Source: Malachius bipustulatus | Lineage: Eukaryota; Arthropoda; Insecta; Coleoptera; Melyridae | Direction: 5' to 3' | DNA: 64,000 nt | NCBI GenBank assembly: GCA_910589415.1 | Contig: OU342634.1 | Location: forward strand, 23,247,144 to 23,311,143 | Shown: piece by piece, positions 23,660 to 36,992 of the stretch | Position numbering within the stretch: position 1 is the first letter of the stretch | Layout of the letters: each line of letters opens with the position of its first letter | Notes under the pieces: model-generated | Told to the model about the DNA's origin: nothing | The model's database searches: none | The model's input: only the letters and a program-made list of their open reading frames with translations | Position numbers and translations under genes: made by a program

Positions 23660-24418
23660 ATTGCCACCAAACTGACGTTTTATTTAAAATTTAATATTTT
23701 GTTTTTATTTTATGTGTTACTAGGTTACCAGGTGTGTTACTAGGTGACCAAGTGTGTTACTAGGTGACTAGGAAAGCGAAAAGGTTGAAAAACATCTAGT
23801 TTTTTGCTAGAGTTTAAATAAAAATTGAAATACCACCAAAATTGGTAAAGATAGGCATAGGAAGACCTTTACAAAAGTTAAAGGAGATTAAAATCCCTAC
23901 AAGATAGTGTAATCAAATGTGGTGTTCCATTTAAGAAAATCACGAAAATTAGGTTTAAAGTTCGTAATGTTGGCACGCCCATAGAAAACACCCTGTACAA
24001 AAACATTATTCTATGTTACCTTAGACGGCTCCTGTCAACATTCTTCTTTGCTTTAAAAAACTATTTTTTTCCCAATTATTATAAGTTAAAAAATATTACA
24101 CATTTCATTGAGCCATGTTTTTTCACAAATTTAAAGAATTTTCCAATCTATTTGGCAACGTTGCAAAAATGTGCATAAATAATTGTGTTGCTACCTACAG
24201 AATTTCACGGTGAATTAGAATATGTGAAAATATACAGGGCGTCCCATTTAAAAAACATGAACTTTTTACCGTCCCGCCTTTATGGAGCACCCTGTATAGT
24301 CGAAAATAATTTTAAAAGATGCATCTCTTAACCCTTAATAGCTTTCTTGGAAAAAGTTTTCCGCTATCTTCAATGGTACAGGAGATATTGACCTTTGTCG
24401 CACTAATTGGCCACCCTG
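23660..24418 (-). repeat. right long terminal inverted repeat of the mariner-like element
   Basis: Inverted counterpart of 21679-22403. It differs mainly by a ~20-bp tandem triplication (GTGTTACTAGGT...) at about 23715-23771, present once in the left arm, and by loss of one internal CACCCTG near 23920. Confidence 0.85.
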
Positions 24419-24799
24419 TACATTGCTGGAGAGAAAGCTATTATTTCCTCATTGTATGTAGGCCCTTGAGCTTCGAAGTTATCCTTCGGGAATAATCATG
24501 TTCTTGTCCATAGTGCTTACGCGTATAATATAATTACCACACGACATGATGTTCAAAATAATTGTCTTTCCTGCTTCGTAAAAAACTTTTCCAAGTAAAG
24601 TAACATTTTTTTCAAGTTATTTATTTTTCTTAATGCCAATTCCAGGGACAGAATGACAATTAAAATATACGAGAATGTCGACAAGATAAACATAGAAATC
24701 TGTTATTTAATCTTTGTGGTGGTATTTTTCGAGAGCAAGATTTTTCCAAAGATTGTCAGGATGAAAGTGAATTGTTACAATTCCTTGCTAGAGGATACC

Positions 24800-25025
24800 T
24801 ACAAGGTAGTCCAACGAAAACATACCAGGTTAAATAACTGGAAAACTACACTGAAGATGTACGCGAAAAACGCCGAAACAGATCAATTTTATCATCGAGG
24901 GGGACACATTTGGGTGGCAAATTTACCTAGCCAAGTTCATCCCCCTGGCAGGGATAGCTACCGCTTTGCTTATCATCATAGGGAACATGTCTCGAGTAAT
25001 CATTTGAAAGCTACTTAAATTATCT
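24800..25025 (+). repeat. dispersed repeat related to 42040-42260
   Basis: Sequence around GATGTACGCG...GCCGAAACAG, GCTTATCATCATAGGGAACA and CATTTGAAAGCTACTT is clearly homologous, in the same orientation, to 42070-42260 inside the element 42034-42504. The overlapping ORF (24653-25018) is therefore repeat-derived, not a gene. The rest of 24421-25621 shows nothing identifiable. Confidence 0.7.
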
Positions 25026-25623
25026 TTTTTTCTAAAAAAAGTCAAGATTCCCTCCTTTTTATCTACGTATGATCTATGAGCGACTAACATTTTGAAACGC
25101 TATCGTAATTTAATTTTATATTTAAAAATGAATGGAATTTCTCGAGGGGAGTGAACATAAATTTTTTGAAATGCGGAACTTTTTAAAACCACATTTCACG
25201 TTATTATCTAATTTAAAAATTGATTAGGTTGTTCACTGACAAGATTTATGAGCTTTTGATCTGAGGGAGATGATATAGGCGATCAAGATTTGCAAAAGCA
25301 TCTCTGATTTAAATTGGTTTGGTTTTTCCAGGGAACGTTTTTATATGATATACAACCATATAACCAATTTTAGGGGAGGACAAGACAGAATATGGTTAGG
25401 CTACTGATTTGTAAATTGTTATGCCTTTATAACATTTTAATACGAAGTGTCATATGAACCTGTTTGATTAAAAAAATGATGATGCTGCTCAAGGTAAGAT
25501 TTGTTACTTTTTCACTTTTTTGATTTAGATTTGAAAATAGTTGTGTAGCAAAGGGCACGGGTAAGATTCATAAGTTTCCGTGGTATGGTTTTAGAATGAA
25601 AGGGGAATGAAAATTGGGAAATA

Positions 25624-26818
25624 CAGGGTGTCCGGAAATTGTGAGCAAAAAATTAAGGGGGTGATTCTTCTTGATGAAATATTGCCAAAAGTATCTATAA
25701 TTTTTTTTCGAAAAATCAAAAAGAAGAAAGTTATAAGCCTCCAAATTTGATTTTTTTAAATCAATATTTTTTTATAACTTTTTTTCTAGTGTACGGATTT
25801 TCTTAAAATTTGACACACTTGCCACTGATGTTGCTTTACATCCTTGGTCCAAATTAGACTTGAATCCCTCGAAATCAAAAGGCCTTAACTGCCGTTGACC
25901 TTCAAAAAATGCCTATAACTTTTTTCGTAAGATTTTTTTCTTAGGTTTGAAGACGCACAATTGAAGAACATGAAGAAATATTCGGAAAAGGTCCTCTTTG
26001 TCTGTCACGATAAAATGACCTGTTTCCAAGTAAAACTGTTTTAAAAATTTGCTTGCACTAAAATTGATCACCATAAATTATGATCATTTTGCAAAAATAC
26101 CAAAGCATGCTTTGGAAACAGCTGCAGGGTTGCCTAGTTTTGTACAAAACAGAGACATTCGAATATAAATAGACTTGGAAATGATTTTTTTTTTAAAACA
26201 AAAAAAAAATTTAATCATTTTTTTTTTAATAAAATAATAAAATAATTTTAATAAAAAAAAATAAATTGCTGTCAAAATGAAATCCAAAGCAAACGTCTTG
26301 TTTCCTAGGCAACCCTGCAGCTGTTTCCAAAGCATGCTTTGGTATTGTTGCAGAATGATCATAGTTTATGGTGATCAATTTTAGTGCAAGCAAATTTTTA
26401 AAACAGTTTTACTCGGAAACAGGTCATTTTATCGTGATAGACAAAGAGGATCTTTTCCGAATATTTCTTCTTGTTCTTTAATTGTGCGTCTTCAAAACTC
26501 AGAAAAAAATATTACGAAAAAAGTTATAGGCCTTTTTTGAAGGTCAAGGGCAGTTAAGGGCTTTTGATTTCGAGGGATTCAAGTCTAATTTGGACCAAGG
26601 ATGTAAAGCAACATTAGTGGCAAGTGTGTCAAATTTTAAGAAAATCCGTACACTAGAAAAAAAGTTATAAAAAAATATTGATTTTAAAAAATCAACTTTG
26701 GAGGCTTATAACTTTCTTCTTTTTGAGTTTTCGAAAAAAAATTATTGATACTTTTGGCAATATTTCATCAAGAAGAATCACCCCCTTAATTTTTTGCTCA
26801 TAATTTCCGGACACCGTG
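25624..26818. mobile_element. 1,195-bp TA-CAGGGTG palindromic element
   Basis: The left end is TA|CAGGGTGTCCGGAAATTG (25624) and the right end CCGGACACCGTG|TA (26818), one mismatch from perfect. Arms of about 0.55 kb are near-perfect inverted repeats. They enclose a ~150-bp AT-rich centre flanked by the 16-bp palindrome CCAAAGCATGCTTTGG (26100 and 26327). No coding capacity. Confidence 0.9.
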
Positions 26819-26820
26819 TA

Positions 26821-28890
26821 TTTGGTAGTTCAAAAATATTCATGAATCATTTAAAAAGTTAGTTTTGAAGTCAGTAAGTATTGAATTTTTATTTATAACG
26901 CTTATAACGTCTTAATATCTTGGTATTCCTTTGCTGAGACATTGCGTGCAACTAATGTCCAATGTAGTCGAAACTTGATGGATCGAGCGGTCACTCGGTT
27001 AGATGATAGATGAGTGGAGCTGTACCCTTGAGGCACTTGCAGGAGTTAAGGCCTGCTTACTCCTTACAAGCAGTGACAATTAATAACAGTTACCTCGATT
27101 CTATTATGTCTTGTGATTTATGGCCAACGCATGAAGTTTATCAGGACATAAAGATTATTAATTGGAAAACTTTAAAATGGTTCTTCTTTGGAAGTCAAAT
27201 ACGCCGTGAATATGCTAAAAGTTAATTCAAAATGATATATACATATTATATCTCTCAAAAAGATATTTCAAGTCATTAACTGAGATAAAATTTGACTAAC
27301 GTGATTTAAACTTAGGATAAGACTTATAACACAATACACATAATGGCAGGTAGAATCGATAATAGCAGGTAAAGACCTAGTAAAGACGACATTACTTTGG
27401 CATCGGAATATAAGAGTAATCTTTGTAATCTGATAATAATTTATGGCTTCTCGAAATAGTTTTTTTTAGTTTTCTGTACGCATTTTGTAAGAGTAAGGCC
27501 GCGATTTTATCCAGACAAGGTTAAGTAATCCAACCCTTTGGGACTTTTTGCATCAGCTCCAGCTCGGCCCAATAATGGGATAATAATCCCTTTTTCAGTT
27601 TCAAAGTTCAGTCAGATCATAAATACAATCTGCCGAACGCCTTTTCAATCGAGGATTGGATTCTGCGAGTAATCGCCCGACTTAATGGAAATCCGATGGT
27701 TTCAGCCGTGGAAGAGAGTCCTTTATATCCATAATTCACAGTTTAATTTGTTATAATCATCCTATTAATGAAATAATATATTAGTTTAGTATCTGCGTGT
27801 TTCCATCCTAATAAATTTTTGATTAAATTGGGTAAAATTTTCGTTTAGCGTTGCCATTTGTTATACGATACCTACCGTAACAAAGAGTCTAATAATATTA
27901 GAGGCAAAAAATGTGGGATTGTAATTGATTGCGAAATTACTATATTCGAGATATCGTTATAAGTAGTCATACCTTTCTAGCAGAAAATTATTTAGTTTGA
28001 AAAATTGTTGTCTGCTCTGCTACGTATACTTGAAATAAAATTATTCTCCGGTAAATTTCAGACTACCAGATGTAAATCCTGAAAGCCTGTATGTATCCTA
28101 AAGTGCTTTATTGAATGAGCTGGGTACATAGATTTTTGGGTACTCGTCCTGAAAGATCGGAAAATAGTATTTACAAGCTTAGCGTGAAAAATTATTCCTC
28201 GCAGGACAAGTATGGGAAATAATTTATTTTCTCGCACGTTCCAGACTAATACCAAAGGCGAAATCTGAAAGCATATAAGACCTTATGGATGAGTTAAGTA
28301 CTCAGAGATGTTTTCAAGAATTTGGTCTTATACCTACCTAATTATTGCATTAATAGATTACCTAATAGAACGTCATATTTTCAGCTTTATGTTGATCTGA
28401 TTAGATGCAAAATAAGGGATAAAGCTGTAGGTAAACATGAACTAGAAAAAACCACTTATGGGGAGTTATGTGAGAGATACTATGTACAAATATAAATAGA
28501 TACTCATGCAGTTATTTTTAGATCGATAAGTTCTTATTTACGAGAACGACTCTTCTGATGAGGTCTGAAATCATGAATTTCATTCTGCGGATCGGAAATT
28601 TCACGAACTTATTTCATTACAGAAAGAGATATGTACTCAAAGCTATTATTCTATAAATTTTTTACAGTGCTCGTCGTAGGACGGCCTTTCACATTGCCTA
28701 AATTCGTTTTTCACAGATATTCTACCCCTTGCATGGCATGGGGATGGATTTAGCAGCGTTCGTGTGATCATCATTCACTTTTTATAGGAATCGGACGATT
28801 GGGTAAAAAATATTAAACGTACTATAAGCTTCCCAGATATTTAATCGAACTTCAACACATGGACAGACTCAGTCGTTTACTTACAAAGAG
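26821..28890. other. gene-poor interval
   Basis: I see no recognisable gene, RNA or element. A CTGATGAG...GAAA match near 28556 lacks a stem II and is not a ribozyme. Confidence 0.5.
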
Positions 28891-28894
28891 CTTA

Positions 28895-29750
28895 AACGAA
28901 TTATAGTGTTTACGATAAAAAATACGTCCCTCAAACAGATATCATTAGGTATATTAAAGAATAAACTGAAAATTAAGCCTGAAAAGTACCTACCTGTAAG
29001 TAAAATTTTTGAGCGGTTGTTAACACTGTCAAAGGTAATGACCAACATTTTGAATTCCAATTTCTGAAACACTCCATTTAACAATAATAGTTACCTGCTG
29101 ACCGGATTCGAATAGAAAAATGCCGACAAAGTCTTTATCAGTTGATTGAGACGTAGCTACCCTACTCGGCTTTTTTTTTCAGTAGTAGTGGTGCTTGGTT
29201 CTGGTTTCGACACCACTACGACATATTATTTCTGCTGTATACACATTGCGCCAGATATACTTTAGTTTACCTGGTTTCTCGACTTGGTCGTTCACTTAAC
29301 GTGAGTTAGATGAATAAATTAGTGTCTATACGATCAAAGAAATACATCATAAAACAGATATAATTTCGATGAGGTAAAAATGGGCAAGAATTAACTGAAA
29401 ACTAAGCCCTGTAAGTAAAATTTCTGAGCAGTTGTTAACACTGTCAAAGGCAATGAGCAAATTTTTGAATTCCAAATTCGAAGACACCCCATTTAGTGAT
29501 AATAGTCACCTGCTGACCTGAAGATAATGACTGGGACTGCCGCCTTGATTTGGATAGCAAAACACTCACAAAGTCTTTGTAAGTCAGTTGTTGATTGAGA
29601 CATAGGTATATACCCTGCTCAGTTTATTTTTTCCAGCTACCATTGACTGGTTCCGGTTTCGGCACCACTACGACATACCTTCTTGAGCTATACTGCTATA
29701 CACATCGCGTCAGATATATTTTAGTTTCCTTGGTTTCTTGAATTTCCTGA
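28895..29750 (+). repeat. two diverged tandem copies of a ~430-bp unit
   Basis: 28895-29290 and 29320-29750 align in direct orientation through several blocks: AACTGAAAA...AAGCC; GTTGTTAACACTGTCAAAGG (near 29017 and 29433); CACCTGCTGACC; CAAAGTCTTT; and CACCACTACGACATA...CTATACACAT. This is a local tandem duplication, strongly diverged, with no ORF shared between the copies. Confidence 0.75.
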
Positions 29751-29900
29751 ACTAGTTTTGAACGATGGAAAGGTTTAATCTGGAAAATCAATAACTAAAA
29801 TAAAAAAGTTATCCATCACAACCAGATCGATCTAAGGCTTCAAAAACATAGTGAACAAACATAATCGACTCGAAGATAACGTTGATATCTTATATTTTAG

Positions 29901-30485
29901 ATTTATATTGATGGAATTGAGTCTATTCAGCGTAGATTCTTGAAATATATGCATTATAAAGCTTATGGTGTTTATCCTGTAATCGGCTATCCTCATCAAA
30001 TATTGTTGGACACATTTTCTTTTACTTCTTTGGAGAACCGACGATGCTATGCCTCTTTGGTGTTCCTGGTTAAGTTGCTTGGTAATGCAATTGACTGCCC
30101 ACCAATTCTAGAGAGGTTGCGGTTTCGTGTACCAAGAGTGGGCTCTCGACAGAATGAGACGTTTTATCTTCAGTCTCATCATACCAACGTCTTAAAGTTT
30201 TCGCCGATTTACACGATGTGTGGCAATTATAACGGTGGTCAATTTAGCTTTGACATTTTTTCTAGCAGCCTTAGCGACTTGAGAAGTAGCGTTAAACATT
30301 AATTTGCTTTCTCCTTTTTCTTTGTAGATGCCTTGGTCCAAAAACTGTAAATTTGTTACACATTTTAGATTTGGATGATTGTATTATATGAAAATTTTTC
30401 TGTTATTGTCCCTGTATAGTAAAGGGCTTCGCCTGTTTATACAGTGTAAAATAAAATAAAATAAAATAAATAAAATAAAATATCG
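29901..30485 (+). pseudogene. 5'-truncated LINE fragment: RT C-terminus, 3' UTR and A-rich tail
   Basis: The open frame 29901-30302 encodes the post-RT C-terminal region of a Jockey/CR1-like polymerase: ESIQRRFLKYMHYKAYGVYP, TSLENRRCYASLVFLVKLL, ERLRFRVPR and FSPIYTMCGNYN follow the familiar IERVQRRFL...GYP...LESRR...P order of such proteins. The catalytic RT is missing. About 140 bases of 3' UTR follow and end in an (AAAAT)n-type tail at 30447-30481. This is a typical dead-on-arrival insertion, although its remaining frame has no internal stop. I found no convincing target duplication. Confidence 0.82.
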
Positions 30486-33400
30486 TAACGTTTCAAACAA
30501 CGTGAGAGCGAGAGCTTTTTAATAAAAAAGAATATCGGATTGAGCATGTCTTATGTCCTTATGCCCATATGCCTATGATTCTGATTACTGCTCAATATTC
30601 CTTATAATATTCAGAAACATAAAACACCCTGTACCATATTTCAGCGAATGGTTTGAAGACTACTTACAGTTCGTCAAGTTTTAAAGCACACCAGTGAAAA
30701 GCAAGATTTTTGATTCTTGAAAATGGCCAGGATAAAAAAGAACTGATTGGAGCTAAAATCTCGCTGTTAATATGATTGATTTAAAAAAAGAAGTTAATAG
30801 CTATAAAAAGTAAAATGTTAAAATTATTCTGTGAGTTAAGTGAAAGGAGGAACAACTTACAAACGTTGTTTTATTTCGCATCTTACCTACGCCATTTAAG
30901 TTATGGCACCCTCATCTGTTATACGCTCTATATCAACGCCAGGCTAGTTTTATATTTTCCGACAAAACGTGGAAAAATAATGTGGCTCTCTTATGTTATT
31001 CCCGACTGTTTACAATGACTCATGATTTTATATTGCAAAGCTACTGAACAAAGCTTTTACCTATACATATCTCTTTTGTGCTTCATATGTAAGAGCAGAT
31101 ATTATACGAAGGGTAAATTCGGTAATCTTGTGAGGATTATCCAAGAAAATGATGCTGTTCGATATAGTAAATGGAAATTTCGGATATAATAGACTGTCCG
31201 ACACAACTCGGAATAAGCTTACCCTTATAGGATCCCCTCATATCTCTCTTTATGTCCTCAAATCTCTGACATTTTACAGCAGGTCTTACCATATAATATT
31301 AAGTTTTTATGGGTACTTTTTTGCTTACCTTGCCGAGAATGTTGGAGTTCTTGAAGGACGGTTATTAAAATTCTGGATAGGGGTATTTGTTTTATTTTGA
31401 GTATATACTTTTGGAATTTATATCTGTTCTCAAGCACAAGCTACAAACTGTCAAAATAACGCATTTTTTATGAGTCCTTGAATAACCGTTGTTAGGTGTA
31501 CTAATTACTTTTGGTATTTTGTTCACAAAAAATAAATATAATTTATGATTATGATCAATCACAAATCAAAACCTTGATTTATTAGTTCGTTACCTATATA
31601 AGGTAGCTTCATACTAATAGTTCCTGACTACTAAGTACACAAAATATCACATTTGATTTCTTTGTTTATTTCAAATCAAATGCATCTATTTTGTATTAAA
31701 TTCCCTAATCAATCTAAATTTCGCAATGGGATCTTCCTGCATGGAACAGGCACCGGATCGGATAAACGCGATTGTCTGCACACTTTCAGAGTCCTGATTC
31801 TGAGTTATTGGTGGATCGTGTCTCGGTAATGGCCTGCGTATTCTACTCTCCAAGGCGCCCGGCTTTGTAGGTGGGTTTTTCCAAAGATATTGCACCTACC
31901 AGGTTATTTATCTGCAAGGCACCTCTATTTTCCACTTATATATGTCGATGTCGGGAACATTCGGTTTCGTGAAATACAATATTCAATATTATTTATTGCC
32001 GTAGCTCTTGTAAAATGTAAGCGTGTTACATGACAAAACGTTACAAAATTGTGTCAACTTTTTCCTGAAATACCAAGCACAAGTTCCATGTATCTCACAA
32101 AAATCAGTAAGAATTTTCAAGTTATTTCAAAACCTTTAATTTAAATATTTTCCAACGACCATTACCGAAAATGACAAAAAATATTACCCTAGAATTGAAA
32201 AGTAAAATATCGCATACAGTTATATGTATATGTACATAGTTAATACACCTATGCATGTGATTTACGGATGTATAGGGTAGTTATTCAATAAACAAATAAA
32301 TCAGCATATGGATAAGTTAGAGTCAACTTAATGCTACTTTGATCTCCTTTATGGGATTTTATTAAATACAATTACCTGTTTCAATTTCTACAATTCCAAG
32401 TGTTGTTATTTTAAGTTTTTTTTTTTAATTCAATCATTACTTTTCTTTGTAAAATTATCAAATAAAAATAATAAAAATAAATAAAAATTTTGAGATTGTG
32501 CATTAATCTGTGCTCGTAGGAAAAATAGTGTACATTGCATGCTAGGAAAGTGTCATTTCATACTCGTGGGACTGCCGCATACGGCTAGCGCTTCGTCGAT
32601 AATAATCTCCTACTCGTGTGAAATGGGTTTCTTCATTTTATAACTATAGTAAAATGTAATTTACTATTTTACGATTAATATTCCCGTTGAAAGCTATTTT
32701 GTCTATTAACCGAGCAGCATAGAGATGGTATTTCTTTAGACCTCGAGCATGATAACGATCCTCAAAAAATGGAATTCAAACTTGAACTGATAGCACGTCC
32801 ATTATAAATTCTGCAATCTGTAATCCGCCTACGCTGTAATCTGTCTACCTAAAAATCGTTTTATTTTACTTTCAAAGAGTGCCGAGAACGCTGACGAAAT
32901 GACGATTGGGAGCTTACTTAGAAATCTTCCCCTACAGCAATTTCCAGCAATATTAATTACATACCTACACCTACAAAGAACTGGTAATAATTCCATCTTT
33001 GAAAAGTAAGCTACTTAAATTGAACTACACAAATTATCGTGATAGCCTCTGCCGTTTTCTAAAGTTAAGTTAGTGATTCTTGTGTTTTACTGCTCAAAGT
33101 GGTATGAATCCTAGCAGAGTTCCCCTATAATCCCCAAAAATTAAACTACATAAATTAATACTTAATAGGAAGCCAAACTTTGAACGCAGCCAATGTCTCT
33201 GGGTTGGTAGGCACTAAAAGAGGAAGACATTGGACTTTTCTCGTAGAAAGATATTCTAAGACTATAACAACTATTAATATAAAAAGGTCGGGATGATTTG
33301 AGTAAGTATAGGAGTTCTAGCACCACCACAATGCTGGAATGGCGAAAAGTGGCATTCATTTCCTAGTCCATTGGGTGCATAACTTCTTCTCACAATTTCC

Positions 33401-35788
33401 TGTCATGACCAAACATAACAAATAATAATAATAAATTAACATAAAAAACAATTTTTAAGCAAATCAATATGCTTAAGTCATTATTAATAAATAGTCTATG
33501 AAATCCACGAAAATATTGATATGAAAATTAAAGCTAAATGGAGCTTCATTTTTTAATTAAAAACAATTTACCGATCATAAACGAGCTTAATTTTATATAA
33601 AAAAGCTTTTACTATATAAAATAAACAAATTTGTTTGTCGATAAAGTACGAACTCCAAATCGAATCTTTTTTTTTGTTGCGCATACACCTACTCATCGCA
33701 TATATTATTATTTGTTGAGCAGCTTAAAGTGAAGTGTATGAGGGTGATATGTCAAATAGTTGAACAGAGATCGTAACTGAATACAGAGATCGAAAGCACA
33801 AGATGTTATTTATTTCCTTGTGGGCTTTCAGAAATTTTATAGCCCACTTTGAAAGAATGGAAAGAAAAGAAATTGACAAAATACTGTCATATGTCTTACG
33901 TCTCCTTAATGAACACGTAGTAACGTCGGGCGCATCAGAGAAACTCAATTAATTTTCTCAAAAAGAGTCATCTTCTTCTTATCTGTCGAGCTCACCTCAT
34001 TTAGTCCGTGAAATGATATCAAGTTGAAAATTATAACATTAATCGAAATAAACTGGGAGGCATTATTTTTCTTTTGCGAAGCTGAGCTCTACATTGCAGT
34101 TTTTATCTCTGCAAGCAAATAATCGAGTCGCTAGAGGTGTTTGAGATTTTTCTTTTTATCGTCAGTTGTCTCGATGTTTCCAATCATTTTCGCTGCAAAC
34201 GATTCCAATGCGAAAGTTTTTATGAATCGGAACAAATTCTACTTCGGAAGCAATTGATTTATAGGGACATTTTGATATACGGACAGCGGCACGCATCTAA
34301 ATCAAATATAAGAATCTTCCTACCTGCCCTATAGATTTTCATTTCGAATGTTAGGTGTTATCAATTTTAATTTACAAAATATTGCCATCCTTAAATTTTT
34401 TTCGCATATTTAAAGGTTATTTTTTCCATTGGTATAATATACAAGGTGTTTCCTAAGGAACCCCCCCTACTGCGAACTGTTAATTCAAAGGATCAAAAAT
34501 ACAAAAAAATCAACCGAGTGAACACTATAATTCCAGTGAAAACTACATTGTGCATAAACTACCCAGTGTAAACTAACTGTCGCAATTTAACACTATCCTA
34601 TTTTTCTAGTATTCATAACACTAGTATTTACATTATTTCTAGTGTTAAAATATTTATACTTAAACTCGGAGTAGTGTTCTTCTAGTGTTATAAATTTTTC
34701 GCTGTGAATATAATATTTAGAGTAACAATAATTCTAGTTTTGTGATAAGCGCCTAGCCCACGATACTTCCCTTGAGAATCCCATTCTTGCTCTCAGCTCT
34801 AAGTCTGCACCATATTCGCGAATTATTATAGTAAGTATATCAATTCGTCTTGTTTTCCATGCATGTTTGAGGGATTCAGCGTCAATTGAACGTTGAATGG
34901 AAGATAGAACGTGGGTTTAGGGTTTACAGAGAAGAAATCGAGATCAGCGAGAATAGAGTACTGGCGCTAGACGCTTGTAGATTTGTGGAGAAACGTCAAA
35001 AACCATTTCAATTCAGATTTCGGCGAGATTTATGTTCGCTTTAAAATTCATCACCATCTTCGTCGAAATATTTCAAAAGGAAGACAGAGGGCACTCCGCC
35101 TGAGTTAGCTCCGCCGTCAGTTAGCAAAAATCGTAAATTCTACCATCTACCTGGACTCGCACGATCGAAATCCCGTAAAATATATGACATATCAACGGTT
35201 CTTAATGAACAGAAAAAATATGACTTATAGCCGCTTGTTCAATCCAAGTTCAAGCAACGTTCAACTGAACTTAATGAAGTTACCGCTACTAAACGGTGAA
35301 TTTTGTGCTTGTTCTTGGAATTGAACAATTCACCCCTATACCGTTAAATGTTAGATAGGTACAACATTTTTTAGACTGCTAATTGAAATAAGCGAAAAAA
35401 TAGAAATGAAAATCATAAAAATGACTCAGTGGAATTTTTAATTTAGTTCCAAATTGATTGTTGATATATTTCTAGGGAAACCAATACAATATTTCTATAC
35501 AGTGCACGAAGTTTGTTGTCGCTTTTGATTGACAAATACATCGTGCACGCTGCCGAGTAGATATAAATAATGTGCCATTTTTAATTCCCATGTTGCTGAA
35601 AAAGTCTCAACAGTATTTGACACCGGTCTAAAAAAAGTATTATTACTGCTGCAAATTCATGTTTTGTTAGAATTTTCATAGGAGAATGTTGATCACTTAT
35701 GGCCCGTATTCATCAATAAATATATATCCTTTGGTGTTATATTTTGGTACATGTGATTGGTTTAAAATTCGTAGCTTTCATTAGATTA
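30486..35788. other. gene-poor interval
   Basis: No gene is assigned. A GC-richer island at about 31690-31890 (minus ORF with LWKNPPTKPGALESR) is reported as a finding. Around 34520-34700 several inverted AACACTAG/CTAGTGTT words suggest a small hairpin-forming repeat. Confidence 0.4.
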
Positions 35789-35790
35789 TA

Positions 35791-36990
35791 CAGGTGTCCC
35801 ATAATATGTGGGCAATCTCCCGGATTTGGGTAAATTTCGTAAAAATAAATGAAAAAATAGCTATAAAATTAATTCCTCAGAGACACCCTTACAAAGATAT
35901 TAGCTGTTGAAGTTGAGGGTTGAAAATCAATTTTTTGCAATAACTTTTTTATTTCTGGATAGATTTTGATACTTTTTGGTGTTATTTTGTATTATTTTGA
36001 ACTGTTTAGAATAGTGTTTCTTAATCTTTGGTAGCACATACATAGACCTCGGGATGGCATAACCCCCTCATTCACTTGAAATAAAACAATAAAAATAATA
36101 ATTTTACAGTTTTTTAAGGTTAATTTCCTTTTATTTGACATTTTTTACATAAAAAATGTATCTTTATTTATTTCGATAGAGCGAACCGTTATCGAGATAA
36201 ACGTCCTTCTAATAGGTGATGCGTCGCAGAAACTTTCTAAATTTCAAGTAAATTTTAACAAGATGGCTGACCTATGACAGTAAATTGAGCAGGAAACAAA
36301 ACAATAACTTAATTGAAATACACGTCAGTGTCAAAGATTTCATTTCATGCAGATTCAAATCTAACTGATTTTCTGCGTATTCAGCGTTTGTGTAGCTCAT
36401 TTTAAAATCAGTTAGAATTGAATCTGCATGAAATAAAATCTTTGACACTATTTGACGTGTATTTAATTAAGTTGTTGTTTTGTTTCCTGCTCAATTTACT
36501 GTTATAGGTCAGCCATCTTGTTAAAATTTACTTGAAATTTAGAAAGTTCCTGCGACGCATCACCTATTAGAAGGACGTTTATCTCGATAACGGTTCCCTC
36601 TATCGAAATAAATAAAGATACATTTTTTATGTAAAAAATGTCAAATAAAAAGAAAATTAACCTTAAACAACTGTAAAATTATTATTTTTATTGTTTTATT
36701 TCAAGTGAATGAGGGGGTTATGCCATCCCGAGGTCTATGTATGTGCTACCAAAGATTATGAAACATTATTCTAAACAGTCCCAAATAGTACAAAATAAAA
36801 CCAAAAATTATCAAAATCGGTCAAGAAATAAAAAAGTTATTGCAATAAATTGATTTTCAACCCTCAACTTCAACAGCTAATATCTTTGTAGGGGTGTCTC
36901 TGAGGAATTAATTTTATAGCTATTTTTTCATTTATTTTTACGAAATTTACCCAAATCCGGGTCATTGCCCACATATTATGGGACACCCTG
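35791..36990. mobile_element. 1,200-bp TA-flanked palindromic element, uninterrupted sibling of 7550-11913
   Basis: The ends are TA|CAGGTGTCCCATAATATG (one G lost) and ATATTATGGGACACCCTG|TA (36990; TA 36991-36992). The arms are inverted copies meeting near 36390. It matches both arms of 7550-11913 along its whole length and crosses the position where the BEL element sits in that copy, so it represents the empty site. No ORF. Confidence 0.92.
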
Positions 36991-36992
36991 TA

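Larger units (their letters stand above)
21679..24418. mobile_element. apparently complete mariner-like DNA transposon (2,740 bp)
   Basis: The ends are TA|CAGGGTGGCC... and ...GGCCACCCTG|TA, with TA duplications at 21677-21678 and 24419-24420. Long inverted repeats of about 0.7 kb (21679-22403 and 23660-24418) surround an uninterrupted transposase on the minus strand (22546-23607). The arms differ at few positions, except for a three-fold repeat of a ~20-bp unit in the right arm. A near-identical truncated copy lies at 55885-56769. With an intact ORF, intact ends and a clean TA, this is the likely autonomous relative of the palindromic elements in the window. Confidence 0.93.

Noticed and set aside
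22558..23743. Plus-strand ORFs opposite the transposase
   Set aside because: Antisense shadows of the intact minus-strand transposase.
24653..25018. 121-aa plus-strand ORF
   Set aside because: Most of it is homologous to the noncoding interior of the element at 42034-42504.
28556..28590. CTGATGAG followed closely by GAAA, resembling a hammerhead core
   Set aside because: Only five bases separate the two core blocks, so no stem II can form, and no stem I partner is present.
35791..36990. Long perfect palindrome as a possible assembly artefact
   Set aside because: It has TA duplications on both sides, a sibling elsewhere in the window and point differences between arms, so it is a real element.
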